Origin: Rhizophagus clarus | Lineage: Eukaryota; Glomeromycota; Glomeromycetes; Glomerales; Glomeraceae | Assembly (NCBI GenBank): GCA_015698045.1 | Contig: BLAL01000271.1 | Location: 248,001-312,000 of the forward strand | DNA: 64,000 bases | Direction: 5' to 3' | Notes under the pieces: model-generated | The model's database searches: none | What the model saw: the letters and a program-made list of their open reading frames with translations, nothing else | Told to the model about the DNA's origin: nothing | Translations under genes and position numbers: made by a program | In this document: piece after piece, positions 23,988-32,051 of the stretch | Layout of the letters: every line of letters begins with the position of its first letter | How positions within the stretch are numbered: position 1 is the first letter of the stretch

Positions 23988-24224
23988 CTAAAAAAATTCA
24001 GAAGAAAACTGTGATCGAAGTCTATTATAGTGTTGGATAACATAATAGCCTCTAACATGCAGTGGGCATCGGCCACAAGCAGAAGCTGTAGGCTTCCCAC
24101 AATTAGAGCATGGTACTCGTTTCTTAGCTTTCCAATGAAACCGGCATCCTTCAGGACGAATGCAAGGGTTATTACAAGCCTTTCCAGTATTGCAGAGAAA
24201 TGGGCAGGAATATTCACCGATCAT
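23988..24224 (-). CDS. Cysteine-rich 78-aa protein in left TIR
   Basis: The outward-facing ORF encodes ten cysteines: C7, C11, C17, C21, C27, C39, C42, C50 and C53, plus H30 and H56. They form CPFLCNTGKACNNPC and CSNCG ... CGRCPLH groups typical of small zinc-binding proteins. A second copy in the right TIR differs at residue 41 (Asn here, Asp there). An 81-codon frame overlaps on the same strand but lacks this pattern. The protein is not one I recognise. A role as regulator or terminal-repeat-binding factor is a guess. Confidence 0.6.
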   Translation of the reverse strand: MIGEYSCPFLCNTGKACNNPCIRPEGCRFHWKAKKRVPCSNCGKPTASACGRCPLHVRGYYVIQHYNRLRSQFSSEFF

Positions 24225-24420
24225 CCTATTTTATATCACTAAATATCAAAAGAATAATTAATAAATAGTTAATGCTTTAGTTTCGGGAAGATAGCTAGAA
24301 TCATTCTGGCAAGCCTGCAAACGCCGTCTTCACTGATCGAAAAGTGAAAGGAATAGGAAATAATTAATTAAAGAAAAAATTTTATAAGTAAGTAATAGTG
24401 CGACGGTTAGAGATAACACA
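24225..24420. promoter_or_regulatory. Probable bidirectional promoter, left TIR
   Basis: The 196-bp gap separates the divergent starts of the Cys-rich ORF and the zinc-finger ORF. It holds a short inverted repeat CTTCACTGATCG/CGAAAAGTGAAAG and AT-rich TATA-like stretches. An identical copy in the right TIR serves the DNA polymerase gene. Promoter activity is inferred from position. Confidence 0.5.
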
Positions 24421-25710
24421 ATGGTTAGAAAAATAAGAAGTGATAAGAAAATTACAATCTGTAATAGTTGTGGGCAAAAATGCGCAACACCTCAAAAACT
24501 TCGTGAGCATCTTAGACGAAAAAATCCATGTAAACCTAAAACTGATACTCCAATTCAATCGCCTGTTCAAGAAGATAACCAAGAAGTTAACAAACAACCT
24601 GTTCAAGAGGCTATCCAAGAACCTCTTCAAATACTAACCCAAGAAATTAACCAAAATCCTGTTCAAGAGGCAATTCAAGACTCTAGTAAAGATATTCCAT
24701 TCAAAAACCCTAATATCGAATGGAATTATCAGGATATAAAAAGAAAATTAGGCACTTATAAAAACTTGCAACAGGAAACATGTTGTAGGCCAGAGGAGTT
24801 TGATAGAAAGCGTTTCTACTTAGAGATGAAAAAAGAGTGTGATCGAGCATATACAGGTATAACTACTTCAAAATGGAGTTCATTTCTATATTCAGCAATC
24901 CAATATTTACAACGGAGATTTGATAGAGAGAGGGGGGGTCATATAGATGTGAAGGGGGTTGTAGCTGAAATTCGTAAAGAAATATTTCCAGAAAGGTTAA
25001 CAACAAGTGAAACAGAACTTCCTAAGATCCCAGAGGAAGCAGTCAGATTTATTAATCCAAATAATCGTAAGCCTGGTGAACACTTCAGAAAATGGGGAGC
25101 GAGATTGCTAAAGAGATGGAAAGAACTTGAACTAGGTGATAGAGATAGACCAGAAAACTTGCATGAATGCAATCTTCTAAATCATGATCTTGAGCAATTG
25201 GATCCTGAAGCAAGTAGGCCACCTACAAAAGAAGAATATGAAGAGTACTGTAGGCAAGAAAAGGCAAATAATGAAGAATTCAAGCGTTTGGGAGGAATTA
25301 CTGAAGAACAAGAAAGAGATATAGAATTTAGGGAGCAAGAAGAATTAGGCACAGCACTTAAAAGAAGAGCCATAGCTGTGCATCGTGCAAAAGTCCCACG
25401 ATCTCATCCAGACAATGGAAGTGATATACGAAAAATGCTAGAAAGCCGAAGAAGGCAATTTAAGGAAATACTTGAAAAAGAATTTGATAAGCGTGGACAA
25501 TTTAAGTTTGCTCTATGTTCTCTAACCAAATTTCTTATAGATGATAAGCCTGGGAATGATAAAGCAGGAAAAAAGAATTCACGAACTGATTGGCTTAGAA
25601 ATACACAAATTATAGTCTATAATAGAGCTGAAATAGATGATTACTTAAGCAATGCTTTCGAACAAATTCTATACCAAGTGGAGGAGAGAGGAGGTAAGAC
25701 TAATGCTTAA
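24421..25710 (+). CDS. Zinc-finger protein ORF (429 aa), left terminal gene
   Basis: Starts at the first base inside the left TIR. A C2HC finger lies at residues 14-37 (C14, C17, H30, C37). A Gln/Pro/Val/Glu repeat (NPVQEAIQ, QPVQEAIQ) covers about 55-90, followed by a charged helical region. The C-terminal stretch (about 345-420) ends in YNRAEIDDYLSNAFEQILYQV. I recall a similar hydrophobic segment accompanying PolB in Polinton-like elements, sometimes fused to it; that is memory, not a search. It could bind DNA ends or prime replication. It overlaps the tail of the integrase gene by 11 bp. Confidence 0.8.
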   Translation: MVRKIRSDKKITICNSCGQKCATPQKLREHLRRKNPCKPKTDTPIQSPVQEDNQEVNKQPVQEAIQEPLQILTQEINQNPVQEAIQDSSKDIPFKNPNIEWNYQDIKRKLGTYKNLQQETCCRPEEFDRKRFYLEMKKECDRAYTGITTSKWSSFLYSAIQYLQRRFDRERGGHIDVKGVVAEIRKEIFPERLTTSETELPKIPEEAVRFINPNNRKPGEHFRKWGARLLKRWKELELGDRDRPENLHECNLLNHDLEQLDPEASRPPTKEEYEEYCRQEKANNEEFKRLGGITEEQERDIEFREQEELGTALKRRAIAVHRAKVPRSHPDNGSDIRKMLESRRRQFKEILEKEFDKRGQFKFALCSLTKFLIDDKPGNDKAGKKNSRTDWLRNTQIIVYNRAEIDDYLSNAFEQILYQVEERGGKTNA

Positions 25711-26797
25711 GTATCCATTGAGGTGGTAATTGCACATCCTTTACGATCTGTAGTTCTTCTCTCACGAATGAACGCTCAGGGCCATTATAAAGTTTATAGA
25801 GAACTGGTTGATTTTCTTTTAGCAAATATGATTCAATTATAAAAACTTCAAGAGACCAATTGCAGTCGGTTGCTCTTTTTTTTCCTCCTTCTAGATCACT
25901 AGGTTCAAAAAGATATCGAACTTCAGTATAGCTTGGTAAAATTGCTTCATCATAGCCAATTGAACGTCTAGCAGGCCAAGAGGGTTTGGCCTTAACCTGA
26001 TTCTTTTTTATAGCCTTAGCAGGAGAAATACCAATCTGACGTGTGATAGAATTATTAATGTCCTCAACAATTATAGGCAAATTCTGTACCCAAGACCTAG
26101 ATCTTTCAGATAAATGCAATGTTAATAAGTCATGTGCGTCTTGTATACGAAATAATCTTTTAGCTAATGTTTGATTATATCTCTCAACAATACCCATAGT
26201 ACGCTTAGATTTAGCCTTCTGAATTTTCACGTTATGTTCCATCATAAGCACCTCACATTCTCCCTTAAATTCAGAACCCCTATCAGTGATTAATAATTTT
26301 GGCCAGACAAGAGGATGGGATTCATCATCATATATACTTTTAAAAGCACATGCAATAGTTTTAGAAGTTAAGATTCCCTCTCTATCCTTAACACTATATG
26401 CACCAATAGGGACAGAAGCTTTATATCTAGAAGCAACGTCCACAATATTGAGGCAAAAAAGATAGGTGACTCGTCCTACTTTATCATAAGGCATATAGAG
26501 CACATCAGCTTGATGTACTTCATTGGGTATAGTAATAGAGGAAAAACTTGCATAAGGAATATATCTAGGACGAGGTTTATGTATTTGGTGAACAGCCTGT
26601 CTCTCAAGCCAGTCATTCACTTCATCAATAGTAAAATCATATCCAGCCTTAATAGAAGCTTCAAACAATTTTTTAGCATTTCTCTGATAACCAATAGGTT
26701 GATAATAAATCTTTTTCAAAGCAATAGAAATATCAAGATTTCGAGCCTCACCAGAATCTATAGGAATAATAGGTAACAATGAGGGTTGAGCAGACAT
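25700..26797 (-). CDS. int: Retrovirus-like DDE integrase
   Basis: This 365-aa integrase inserts element DNA ends into chromosomal targets. The rve core has D98 (HQADVLYMP), D172 (LITDRGSEF) and E205 (GIVERYNQTL). The D-E spacing of 32 intervening residues is slightly under the usual 35. An N-terminal helical, His-containing region (VHQIHKPRPRY) precedes the core. An SH3/chromo-like tail (VFIIESYLLKENQPVLYKLY) follows, as in Polinton integrases. All three catalytic residues are intact. The gene runs opposite to its neighbours. Its 5' end overlaps the Gag ORF head-to-head by 19 bp and its 3' end overlaps the zinc-finger ORF. Confidence 0.95.
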   Translation of the reverse strand: MSAQPSLLPIIPIDSGEARNLDISIALKKIYYQPIGYQRNAKKLFEASIKAGYDFTIDEVNDWLERQAVHQIHKPRPRYIPYASFSSITIPNEVHQADVLYMPYDKVGRVTYLFCLNIVDVASRYKASVPIGAYSVKDREGILTSKTIACAFKSIYDDESHPLVWPKLLITDRGSEFKGECEVLMMEHNVKIQKAKSKRTMGIVERYNQTLAKRLFRIQDAHDLLTLHLSERSRSWVQNLPIIVEDINNSITRQIGISPAKAIKKNQVKAKPSWPARRSIGYDEAILPSYTEVRYLFEPSDLEGGKKRATDCNWSLEVFIIESYLLKENQPVLYKLYNGPERSFVREELQIVKDVQLPPQWILKH

Positions 26798-28755
26798 ATC
26801 TTGATCAGCTAAATAGCAACTTTGATCTAGGGATAAAGTTAGTACAAAAGAAAATCCACAAACTAGAAGAGGAAATTAAAGCCTGTGAGCGATATATTTC
26901 TCATCTTGAAAAGAATCTACAATCTTATGATGATGAAGTTAATCAGCTAAAGGATAAATGTAAGGTCATCCTAGGTGAGCTTAAAAAATGTCAGGATCAT
27001 CTGGAGCTAAAAGAGGAGGCATTAGTTATTCAAGATAATCGAATTATCCAGCTAGAAGACATAATAGATAAACTTAAATCTCGTATACAAGAATTATCTA
27101 AATCTAATAATAATCATTCCGAAGAAGAACAAAAAAATATGGCAATACCTGATATTTTAATAAATATTGCTAGAGCGCTAGATCGGGTGGAATCATATTT
27201 TGATGGGGATACATCATTCAACCCCAAAAATACACTAGATGGTATACGAATCTTATTAACAACTGCTCGTGAACTTATGCAAAGAAATGCTCAAGATGCT
27301 ATTAACATGCAAGGTTTATACCGTACAGCTAATGAGCGAATCAATGCCCTTAGGAATGAATTAACAAATACTAGAAATGATTATATTCAAGCTCAGCTAC
27401 TGACTTTAGCATATAATAATGAGGTAAATGAGCGTCGACGTTGGTGGCAAATAGCACAGGATAGGCAAACTAATGGACAAAGGATAGCCTTAAGAAAGCA
27501 AAATCGAATAAATGTATTAATAGGAGAAAAAGCTATTCTTCAGCGAATAAATCAGAGACGCAAAGCAGAGGCAGAATTAGCAGAATTCAATCGGGCATTT
27601 GTATTTAATAGATACCAAAAATGGAAGGGTAGGGAATTAAATTCACGACAAATTATTTTGAATTTACAAAACAATCCTCCAGGAAACATGGCTACAATAC
27701 AAGATGTCATGCATACATTAGCACCATTACTTGCACAATTACCCAATTATGATGGGCAGGAACCACCAGACGTATATTATCAAAAGCTTAGAAATATAAA
27801 TGAGATGGCACGTCCTTTAGCCGTTGCTGGCTTTAATGCCGTTGCAAGATGTCAAGTTATGATAAATAAAATGACAGGTAGGTTTGCACCTGTTCCTGCC
27901 AATGATCCTTATGCAGTAGGTAATCCAGCTATTAATACTGAACCTCTCTTCCTAAACTGGTTGCGTGAAAAATATAGAGAAGTTATGGTAGGGACTAACC
28001 GAAGTGCTATATTTGCTCTTGTTAATGAAAAGTTTTTAGAGACAGATACTCCTGATAGTTATGAAAAACGAATCAAACCACTAGTACAAGCAATGCCAGA
28101 TGCTGATGCCTTACCTTATCTATTTAATCAATTGCCTTCTGATTTAGAAATGAGAGTTAGAATTGCTACTCCTGCTACAGTCATTGCATTTTTTACAGAC
28201 TTGCGTAATATATGGCATGAAAGTGCAGGCAAAAGAATACAAGCTCATACAATAGCTCCAGTTAATTATAAAGCTCAACCACAAAAAGATGATTTTAAAA
28301 TTCGTCTAGCAAGAGATTTGGGATATACAGGAATAGGAACAGATGACGCTACATTAGAAAATTTTATTTATGAAGAACTTAAAAAGAGATTAGGAGGTCA
28401 AACAGCTCATGTTAGAAAGAGTCCCTTTACACCCAGAAGTGCCTATGCCACAAAGAAAGTTGTTAGAAAGGTAGTGCCAAGTAAAGCATCAAGTAAACTT
28501 GTCCGGCATTGCTCAGTATGTGGAAATGCTAGACATACAAAGGCTAATTGCCCCAGACTAAAGCGGACTAAAAAAGTTAATTATGTATACCAAAATGAGG
28601 AAGAAGATCCTGAAGACTCTGAAGATTCTGAAGAATACATATTGGAAGAAGATTCTGAAGAAGAAATTGAAGATGATAATGAGGATGATATTGATGACGA
28701 ATCACGAAATTGCTATGCTTTAAAAAAAAAGTGGTGCGAAGTGGAGTACCTATAA
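26779..28755 (+). CDS. gag: Gag-like protein with coiled coil, capsid-like region and zinc knuckle
   Basis: 658 aa. Residues about 5-115 form a coiled coil. The middle (about 300-470) resembles Ty3-type Gag capsid (LPNYDGQEPPDVYYQKLRNI; FLETDTPDSYEKRIKPL; LPYLFNQLP). A canonical CCHC knuckle is C578-x2-C581-x4-H586-x4-C591. A Glu/Asp-rich tail (about 605-645) follows. This is the order of retrotransposon Gags, whose role is particle assembly and nucleic-acid binding. A second candidate start is the Met at 27139 after the coiled coil, which would avoid overlap with the integrase start. A slippery site at 28719-28731 lies before the stop. No reverse transcriptase or LTRs are nearby. Confidence 0.8.
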   Translation: MRVEQTYLDQLNSNFDLGIKLVQKKIHKLEEEIKACERYISHLEKNLQSYDDEVNQLKDKCKVILGELKKCQDHLELKEEALVIQDNRIIQLEDIIDKLKSRIQELSKSNNNHSEEEQKNMAIPDILINIARALDRVESYFDGDTSFNPKNTLDGIRILLTTARELMQRNAQDAINMQGLYRTANERINALRNELTNTRNDYIQAQLLTLAYNNEVNERRRWWQIAQDRQTNGQRIALRKQNRINVLIGEKAILQRINQRRKAEAELAEFNRAFVFNRYQKWKGRELNSRQIILNLQNNPPGNMATIQDVMHTLAPLLAQLPNYDGQEPPDVYYQKLRNINEMARPLAVAGFNAVARCQVMINKMTGRFAPVPANDPYAVGNPAINTEPLFLNWLREKYREVMVGTNRSAIFALVNEKFLETDTPDSYEKRIKPLVQAMPDADALPYLFNQLPSDLEMRVRIATPATVIAFFTDLRNIWHESAGKRIQAHTIAPVNYKAQPQKDDFKIRLARDLGYTGIGTDDATLENFIYEELKKRLGGQTAHVRKSPFTPRSAYATKKVVRKVVPSKASSKLVRHCSVCGNARHTKANCPRLKRTKKVNYVYQNEEEDPEDSEDSEEYILEEDSEEEIEDDNEDDIDDESRNCYALKKKWCEVEYL

Positions 28756-29795
28756 AAAAGAGTATCAAATCAAAAGAAGGAACCACCAAGAAGTCCCCTA
28801 CTTCCAAATCTCGTACTAGTAATATAGCCATAGCTACAGATCTAATGTATCAAATAGCATTAAAATCGTCAATAGCATCATTAGTCCCTCATTGTCCTAG
28901 AGAGATTCTTATAGAAATTTCAAAATTTATTAATATGATATTCCCCAAAATAAAAGACCATTGCTTGAATACAGAAATGCCAAATGATACGGTTAAAAGA
29001 AGGGAATTAGCATGGGAAAATGTTACAAAAAAATTTCAAGATATCTTATTTCCACTAATACAGGCCACAAATACCGAACAAAAGCTTCTTTTACAAGTTC
29101 CAGAAAATAATAATGAAACTGTTCCAAATGCCCCCAGCTCAAATGAAGATATAGTTATAGCAGATTCTACTAAAATAAAGGAAATTAATGCTACATCCTC
29201 TAGCTATGCCAAACCAGAGAGCATTCAACTAGATTATGCCATTAAGGCTTATGCTACAGCTCAAAAAAAAAATAGCCAAATATATTGGCCAAAGCCCTTG
29301 GAGATAAATTTTCTCCAAATAAAGGATGCCGATGATGTTGCAACCATCTCATGTAAGGTAGGGGATATAACTATACCATATGCAATGATTGATAGTGGAT
29401 CAGATTCATCAATATTCTCAGAAAATGTTGCTATTCATTTGGGTCAAAAAATAAATAGAAAGAAGATTCATCGACTTAATGGGGTTGCAAGTAAGTCTCA
29501 TTCTCTTGGTACGGTTGATAGTGTTCCTGTAACTATAGAGGATAAGGAAAATAGAGATACCATTTCAGATGAATTTTCTGTCGTTCCTACAGAATATGAT
29601 GATAATGGAAATGAGTTATCACTATTTATTCTTGGAACGAAATGGCAACATCGGGCAGGATGGGAACCCTTAGTAAAGGGAGAATTTAAGACAATCCGAA
29701 ATGGAAAGACTATTACCATCCCCCTATCAGTTCACAAGTCTCAGCGTAATGTCTTCACTGTAGGGAAGGGGCCAGAACCTGTAAAAAAAAACTAG
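28698..29795 (+). CDS. pro: Retropepsin-like aspartic protease (gag-pro -1 frame)
   Basis: The frame opens after a TGA at 28695-28697. Its first convenient initiator would be TTG at 28710, and no ATG appears until near residue 44, so expression by frameshift from Gag is likely. Residues about 200-350 form a retropepsin fold: catalytic motif IDSGSDSS with Asp at about residue 228, a flap-region LNGVASKSHSLGTVD, and a second hydrophobic ILGTKWQHRAGW segment. The enzyme acts as a dimer and would cut the Gag polyprotein. The preceding 200 residues are a poorly conserved helical spacer. It ends at TAG 29793-29795 inside a second slippery site. Confidence 0.8.
   Translation, partial: RITKLLCFKKKVVRSGVPIKKSIKSKEGTTKKSPTSKSRTSNIAIATDLMYQIALKSSIASLVPHCPREILIEISKFINMIFPKIKDHCLNTEMPNDTVKRRELAWENVTKKFQDILFPLIQATNTEQKLLLQVPENNNETVPNAPSSNEDIVIADSTKIKEINATSSSYAKPESIQLDYAIKAYATAQKKNSQIYWPKPLEINFLQIKDADDVATISCKVGDITIPYAMIDSGSDSSIFSENVAIHLGQKINRKKIHRLNGVASKSHSLGTVDSVPVTIEDKENRDTISDEFSVVPTEYDDNGNELSLFILGTKWQHRAGWEPLVKGEFKTIRNGKTITIPLSVHKSQRNVFTVGKGPEPVKKN
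28719..28731 (+). promoter_or_regulatory. Putative -1 frameshift site, gag to protease
   Basis: The sequence T TTA AAA AAA AAG is in phase with the Gag frame. T TTA AAA and A AAA AAG are both canonical X XXY YYZ heptamers. A -1 shift enters the protease frame, which is open from 28698 and has no ATG for over 40 codons. A downstream stem could not be established by eye. Confidence 0.7.
29786..29795 (+). promoter_or_regulatory. Putative second -1 frameshift site, protease to zinc finger
   Basis: A AAA AAC followed at once by the TAG stop is the classic slippery heptamer in correct phase with the protease frame. A -1 shift bypasses the stop and enters the zinc-finger frame. The site resembles gag-pro sites of some retroviruses. 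Confidence 0.7.
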
Positions 29796-29998
29796 CAGAC
29801 CGTACATGCATGCATTGTGGTAAAGAATTCCGTTATCCCTGTAGGTTAAAACAGCATTATAAAACAGTTAAGTGTTCAGACAGTATTTCAGACAGTGTTT
29901 TAGACAGTGTTTCAGACAGTGTTTCATCACAGATCAGACAATATTTAGACAGCAATCAGGAAAAAAATACAGTGCCTATTCGACTATTTTTGGCATGA
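29792..29998 (+). CDS. C2HC zinc finger with Asp-Ser-Val repeats, -1 frame extension
   Basis: The -1 frame after the slip reads LADRTCMHCGKEFRYPCRLK and then QHYKTVKC, giving a C-x2-C-x12-H-x5-C finger. A Ser/Asp/Val repeat (SDSVLDSVSDSVSS) follows, encoded by 15-bp repeats. The only nearby ATG (29810) lies between the first two cysteines, so a protein begun there would lack the first ligand. The complete finger is therefore made only as an extension of the protease. It would tether nucleic acid or partner proteins to the Gag-Pro product. The last 15 bp overlap the convergent coiled-coil ORF. Confidence 0.6.
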   Translation, partial: LADRTCMHCGKEFRYPCRLKQHYKTVKCSDSISDSVLDSVSDSVSSQIRQYLDSNQEKNTVPIRLFLA

Positions 29999-31048
29999 TA
30001 TAACCTTTTGAAGTTCTTGAATAAGATGGTCAGAAAGTTTTGTACGAATAGAGGAACGAAATGAATATTTTTTTCGAATATCTGGATTATCTGGTGCATT
30101 AGCACGCCATCTATTCCACAAGACTTTGGCATCTTTTTCATAAAAACTAATTGGCTCTATAGCACTATCAATACAGCCAGGATTAATAGAACGGATTCCA
30201 TCATTATAAATAATAATTGTTTGATCTTTAGAATAGATAATATCATCCAATGTCTTGATAATATCTTTAACCGAAGAAAGGACATATTTAAGATCCTTTA
30301 TTTCATTCTTAGATCGTGATAGTAATGCAGATAACTTGCCAATCTCTCTATCTTTTTCAATATTAGCTTTATCCAAGGCAGAGATACGAGATTGGTATTG
30401 TTTCTCCAAGTCAGCCTTGCTGGATTTATGTTGCTCTTCTAGCTGATACCTAAATGAATATAATTTCTGCTTCATATCTACCATACAGTTATTATATTCT
30501 CTCACTTTTCGAGCTAAAAGAGTATCATATTCATCTTTTAGACGTTTGCGTTCCTCAGAAACTTGAGTCTCAATAGTTTTCTTAATATTATTCTCCTGTT
30601 GCTGTACACAAAGTTCACGCTCTTCTAACTGTTTCTCAAATCCATCTAGCCTTGATAATGTACTAGAACCATCAGAAGTGGTATTTGCTTCAATCTTAAG
30701 CTTTTGGCGATTTTTTTTATTAAAGTATCTTTCAACTTCTTTAGTAAGTAATTCCTCAATATCTGAACGAATACCTTTAGCCTGTTCCTCAGATAGGGGA
30801 TTACTTTTACGAGTTGTTAGTCGTAACCATGCATCTTTTTTCATGGATGGTGGTAATTGGTCAAGCAAACTCTTATAGTGTTCATTAAAATGTGGTTGGC
30901 TTGCCATGTTCGAATAGGGTAAGTAATATGTAGTTTTAGAAAATTCCTGGAAGAAAATTATTCCTGGAAGTTTAGAAATTCCATATTTTCCCAGAAGTTT
31001 GGGTATTCCATATATTTTTAGTAAAAGTTTCCGTCTAGAATTAGCCAA
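29984..31048 (-). CDS. Coiled-coil protein (up to 354 aa)
   Basis: The longest frame starts at 31048, but a better start is probably the ATG at 30907 (MASQPHFNEHYKSLLDQLPP), giving about 307 aa. A long charged coiled coil runs through the middle (EERKRLKDEYDTLLARKVRE; KADLEKQYQSRISALDKANI). The C-terminus is basic (YEKDAKVLWNRWRANAPDN; FRSSIRTKLSDH). No enzyme motif is visible. A structural or scaffolding role is plausible from its filament-like composition, but that is inference. It lies tail-to-tail with the zinc-finger frame. Confidence 0.7.
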   Translation of the reverse strand: MANSRRKLLLKIYGIPKLLGKYGISKLPGIIFFQEFSKTTYYLPYSNMASQPHFNEHYKSLLDQLPPSMKKDAWLRLTTRKSNPLSEEQAKGIRSDIEELLTKEVERYFNKKNRQKLKIEANTTSDGSSTLSRLDGFEKQLEERELCVQQQENNIKKTIETQVSEERKRLKDEYDTLLARKVREYNNCMVDMKQKLYSFRYQLEEQHKSSKADLEKQYQSRISALDKANIEKDREIGKLSALLSRSKNEIKDLKYVLSSVKDIIKTLDDIIYSKDQTIIIYNDGIRSINPGCIDSAIEPISFYEKDAKVLWNRWRANAPDNPDIRKKYSFRSSIRTKLSDHLIQELQKVISCQK

Positions 31049-31202
31049 AAAAATTGCTGAAGCATATATTCTGGGAAAAAAATACCAAGAAAATGCCAGA
31101 GAAAATGCCTTTCCTTGTCCAAGAATTGCGGAAGATTATCCTGAAATTTATAAGGAGGAGAATGTGAACCGAGTTCACAATGTCACGTGTATGGCGCAGT
31201 AA
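30999..31202 (+). CDS. Small ORF, doubtful (67 aa)
   Basis: An open plus-strand frame with a coding-like C-terminal part (LGKKYQENARENAFPCPRIA). It overlaps the extended 5' end of the coiled-coil ORF on the other strand. If that gene starts at 30907 the overlap disappears and this could be a real small gene. No domain recognised. Confidence 0.3.
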   Translation: MGIPYIFSKSFRLELAKKIAEAYILGKKYQENARENAFPCPRIAEDYPEIYKEENVNRVHNVTCMAQ

Positions 31203-31208
31203 TTTAAC

Positions 31209-31424
31209 CTATTTCCCTTTCTTGTCTAAGCTCTGCAAAAGGTCAGAAACATCTAATGGCAACAGTTTTTTCAAATCAGATTTTATCAAATTTATCATGT
31301 CTTCCAATTTATCCAGGCTATTCATTAGAGCTTGTGCTGATTTTGTCAGATCAGGGAATATAAGGGATGAGGAATTATAGTCAAGCTGGCTCGTCTCTGG
31401 ATTCTCTTTTTTATTGCTTTCCAT
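31209..31424 (-). CDS. Small acidic/helical protein (71 aa)
   Basis: The frame begins MESNKKENPETSQLDYNSSS and continues into an amphipathic helix (ALMNSLDKLEDMINLIKSDL). It sits in its own slot between the coiled-coil and F-box genes. Function unknown. It could be a small assembly or regulatory protein. Confidence 0.5.
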   Translation of the reverse strand: MESNKKENPETSQLDYNSSSLIFPDLTKSAQALMNSLDKLEDMINLIKSDLKKLLPLDVSDLLQSLDKKGK

Positions 31425-31466
31425 TTCTTATCTGCAGAAAATAGTCTAATTATTTACATAAAAAAA

Positions 31467-32051
31467 ATGTATCGTACCCTAGCATTACCTGAATTACTAG
31501 AAGCTATCTTTGCCTTTCTTAGTAGGAAAGATCTCTATAGGAGTTGTGCTAGAGTAAACCACCAATGGAATGCTGTATCTAAGCTTATTATTCAGAAAAA
31601 AAGGAAAGCTGAATTTATTAGTATTCCCAGCATTCGTGATAATATTATTTCTTACCTTTATGATGATGATCTCAGTCTTACTGAAATTGTTAACTATTGC
31701 AAAGTAAGTGATACATGGAGTGATATTTTTAATCGATTAAGTACAAGGACTATTTCGCTTTCTATATTATATGATCATAAAGATTTCTTAAATTCTTCTC
31801 GCTATAGTAGAAGTCAACTACTTCATAATAAAAAACAATTTTTAGTCTATTTTACACGTCGTAAAATGCAATATTATTTAAAACAGGACTATGAACTAAA
31901 CAGGTACTATCAGGATGTCTGTTCGCTTTACGAACTAAGGAATGAATTTCTTAGACTGGCTAGAGTTTTCCAATCCTATGACTATGACTATACTGTTGAT
32001 GATGAATTTCATAGGCTAGTCAAGTCTTTTCAGTCTATTAGATTTCCTTGA
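31467..32051 (+). CDS. F-box protein with possible tandem F-boxes
   Basis: 194 aa. Residues 5-45 match an F-box (LALPELLEAIFAFLSRKDLY, then CARVNHQWNAVS), the motif that binds Skp1 in SCF ubiquitin ligases. A second, looser copy lies at about 53-90 (IPSIRDNIISYLYDDDLSLT ... VSDTWSDIF). The rest is Tyr/Arg-rich helical sequence with no recognisable substrate domain. An F-box gene is not a standard Polinton gene. It may let the element redirect host protein turnover, or be a captured host gene. Its 3' end overlaps the convergent 64-aa ORF by 22 bp. Confidence 0.72.
   Translation: MYRTLALPELLEAIFAFLSRKDLYRSCARVNHQWNAVSKLIIQKKRKAEFISIPSIRDNIISYLYDDDLSLTEIVNYCKVSDTWSDIFNRLSTRTISLSILYDHKDFLNSSRYSRSQLLHNKKQFLVYFTRRKMQYYLKQDYELNRYYQDVCSLYELRNEFLRLARVFQSYDYDYTVDDEFHRLVKSFQSIRFP

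Larger units (their letters stand above)
23111..24420. repeat. Left terminal inverted repeat of the Polinton-like element
   Basis: Complementary to 36154-37463 over the same length. At least two single-base differences are visible (near 23201 and 24105). It starts CACATTAGCCAAG with a small GGACC-GTAA-GGTCC hairpin, continues through tandem repeats of AAGTCTAACGAAAA and longer units, and ends with the outward Cys-rich ORF and a 196-bp inter-ORF region. The repeat ends one base before the ATG at 24421. Confidence 0.95.

Noticed and set aside
24939..25373. Minus-strand ORFs under the zinc-finger gene
   Set aside because: Shadow frames with no motif. The plus-strand frame has a clear zinc finger and spans the whole interval.
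26779..29998. Gag-Pro-zinc-finger block as a separate LTR retrotransposon nested in the Polinton-like element
   Set aside because: No LTRs, primer-binding site, polypurine tract, reverse transcriptase or RNase H, and no target duplication around it. Its 5' end interlocks with the integrase gene and its 3' end with the coiled-coil gene.
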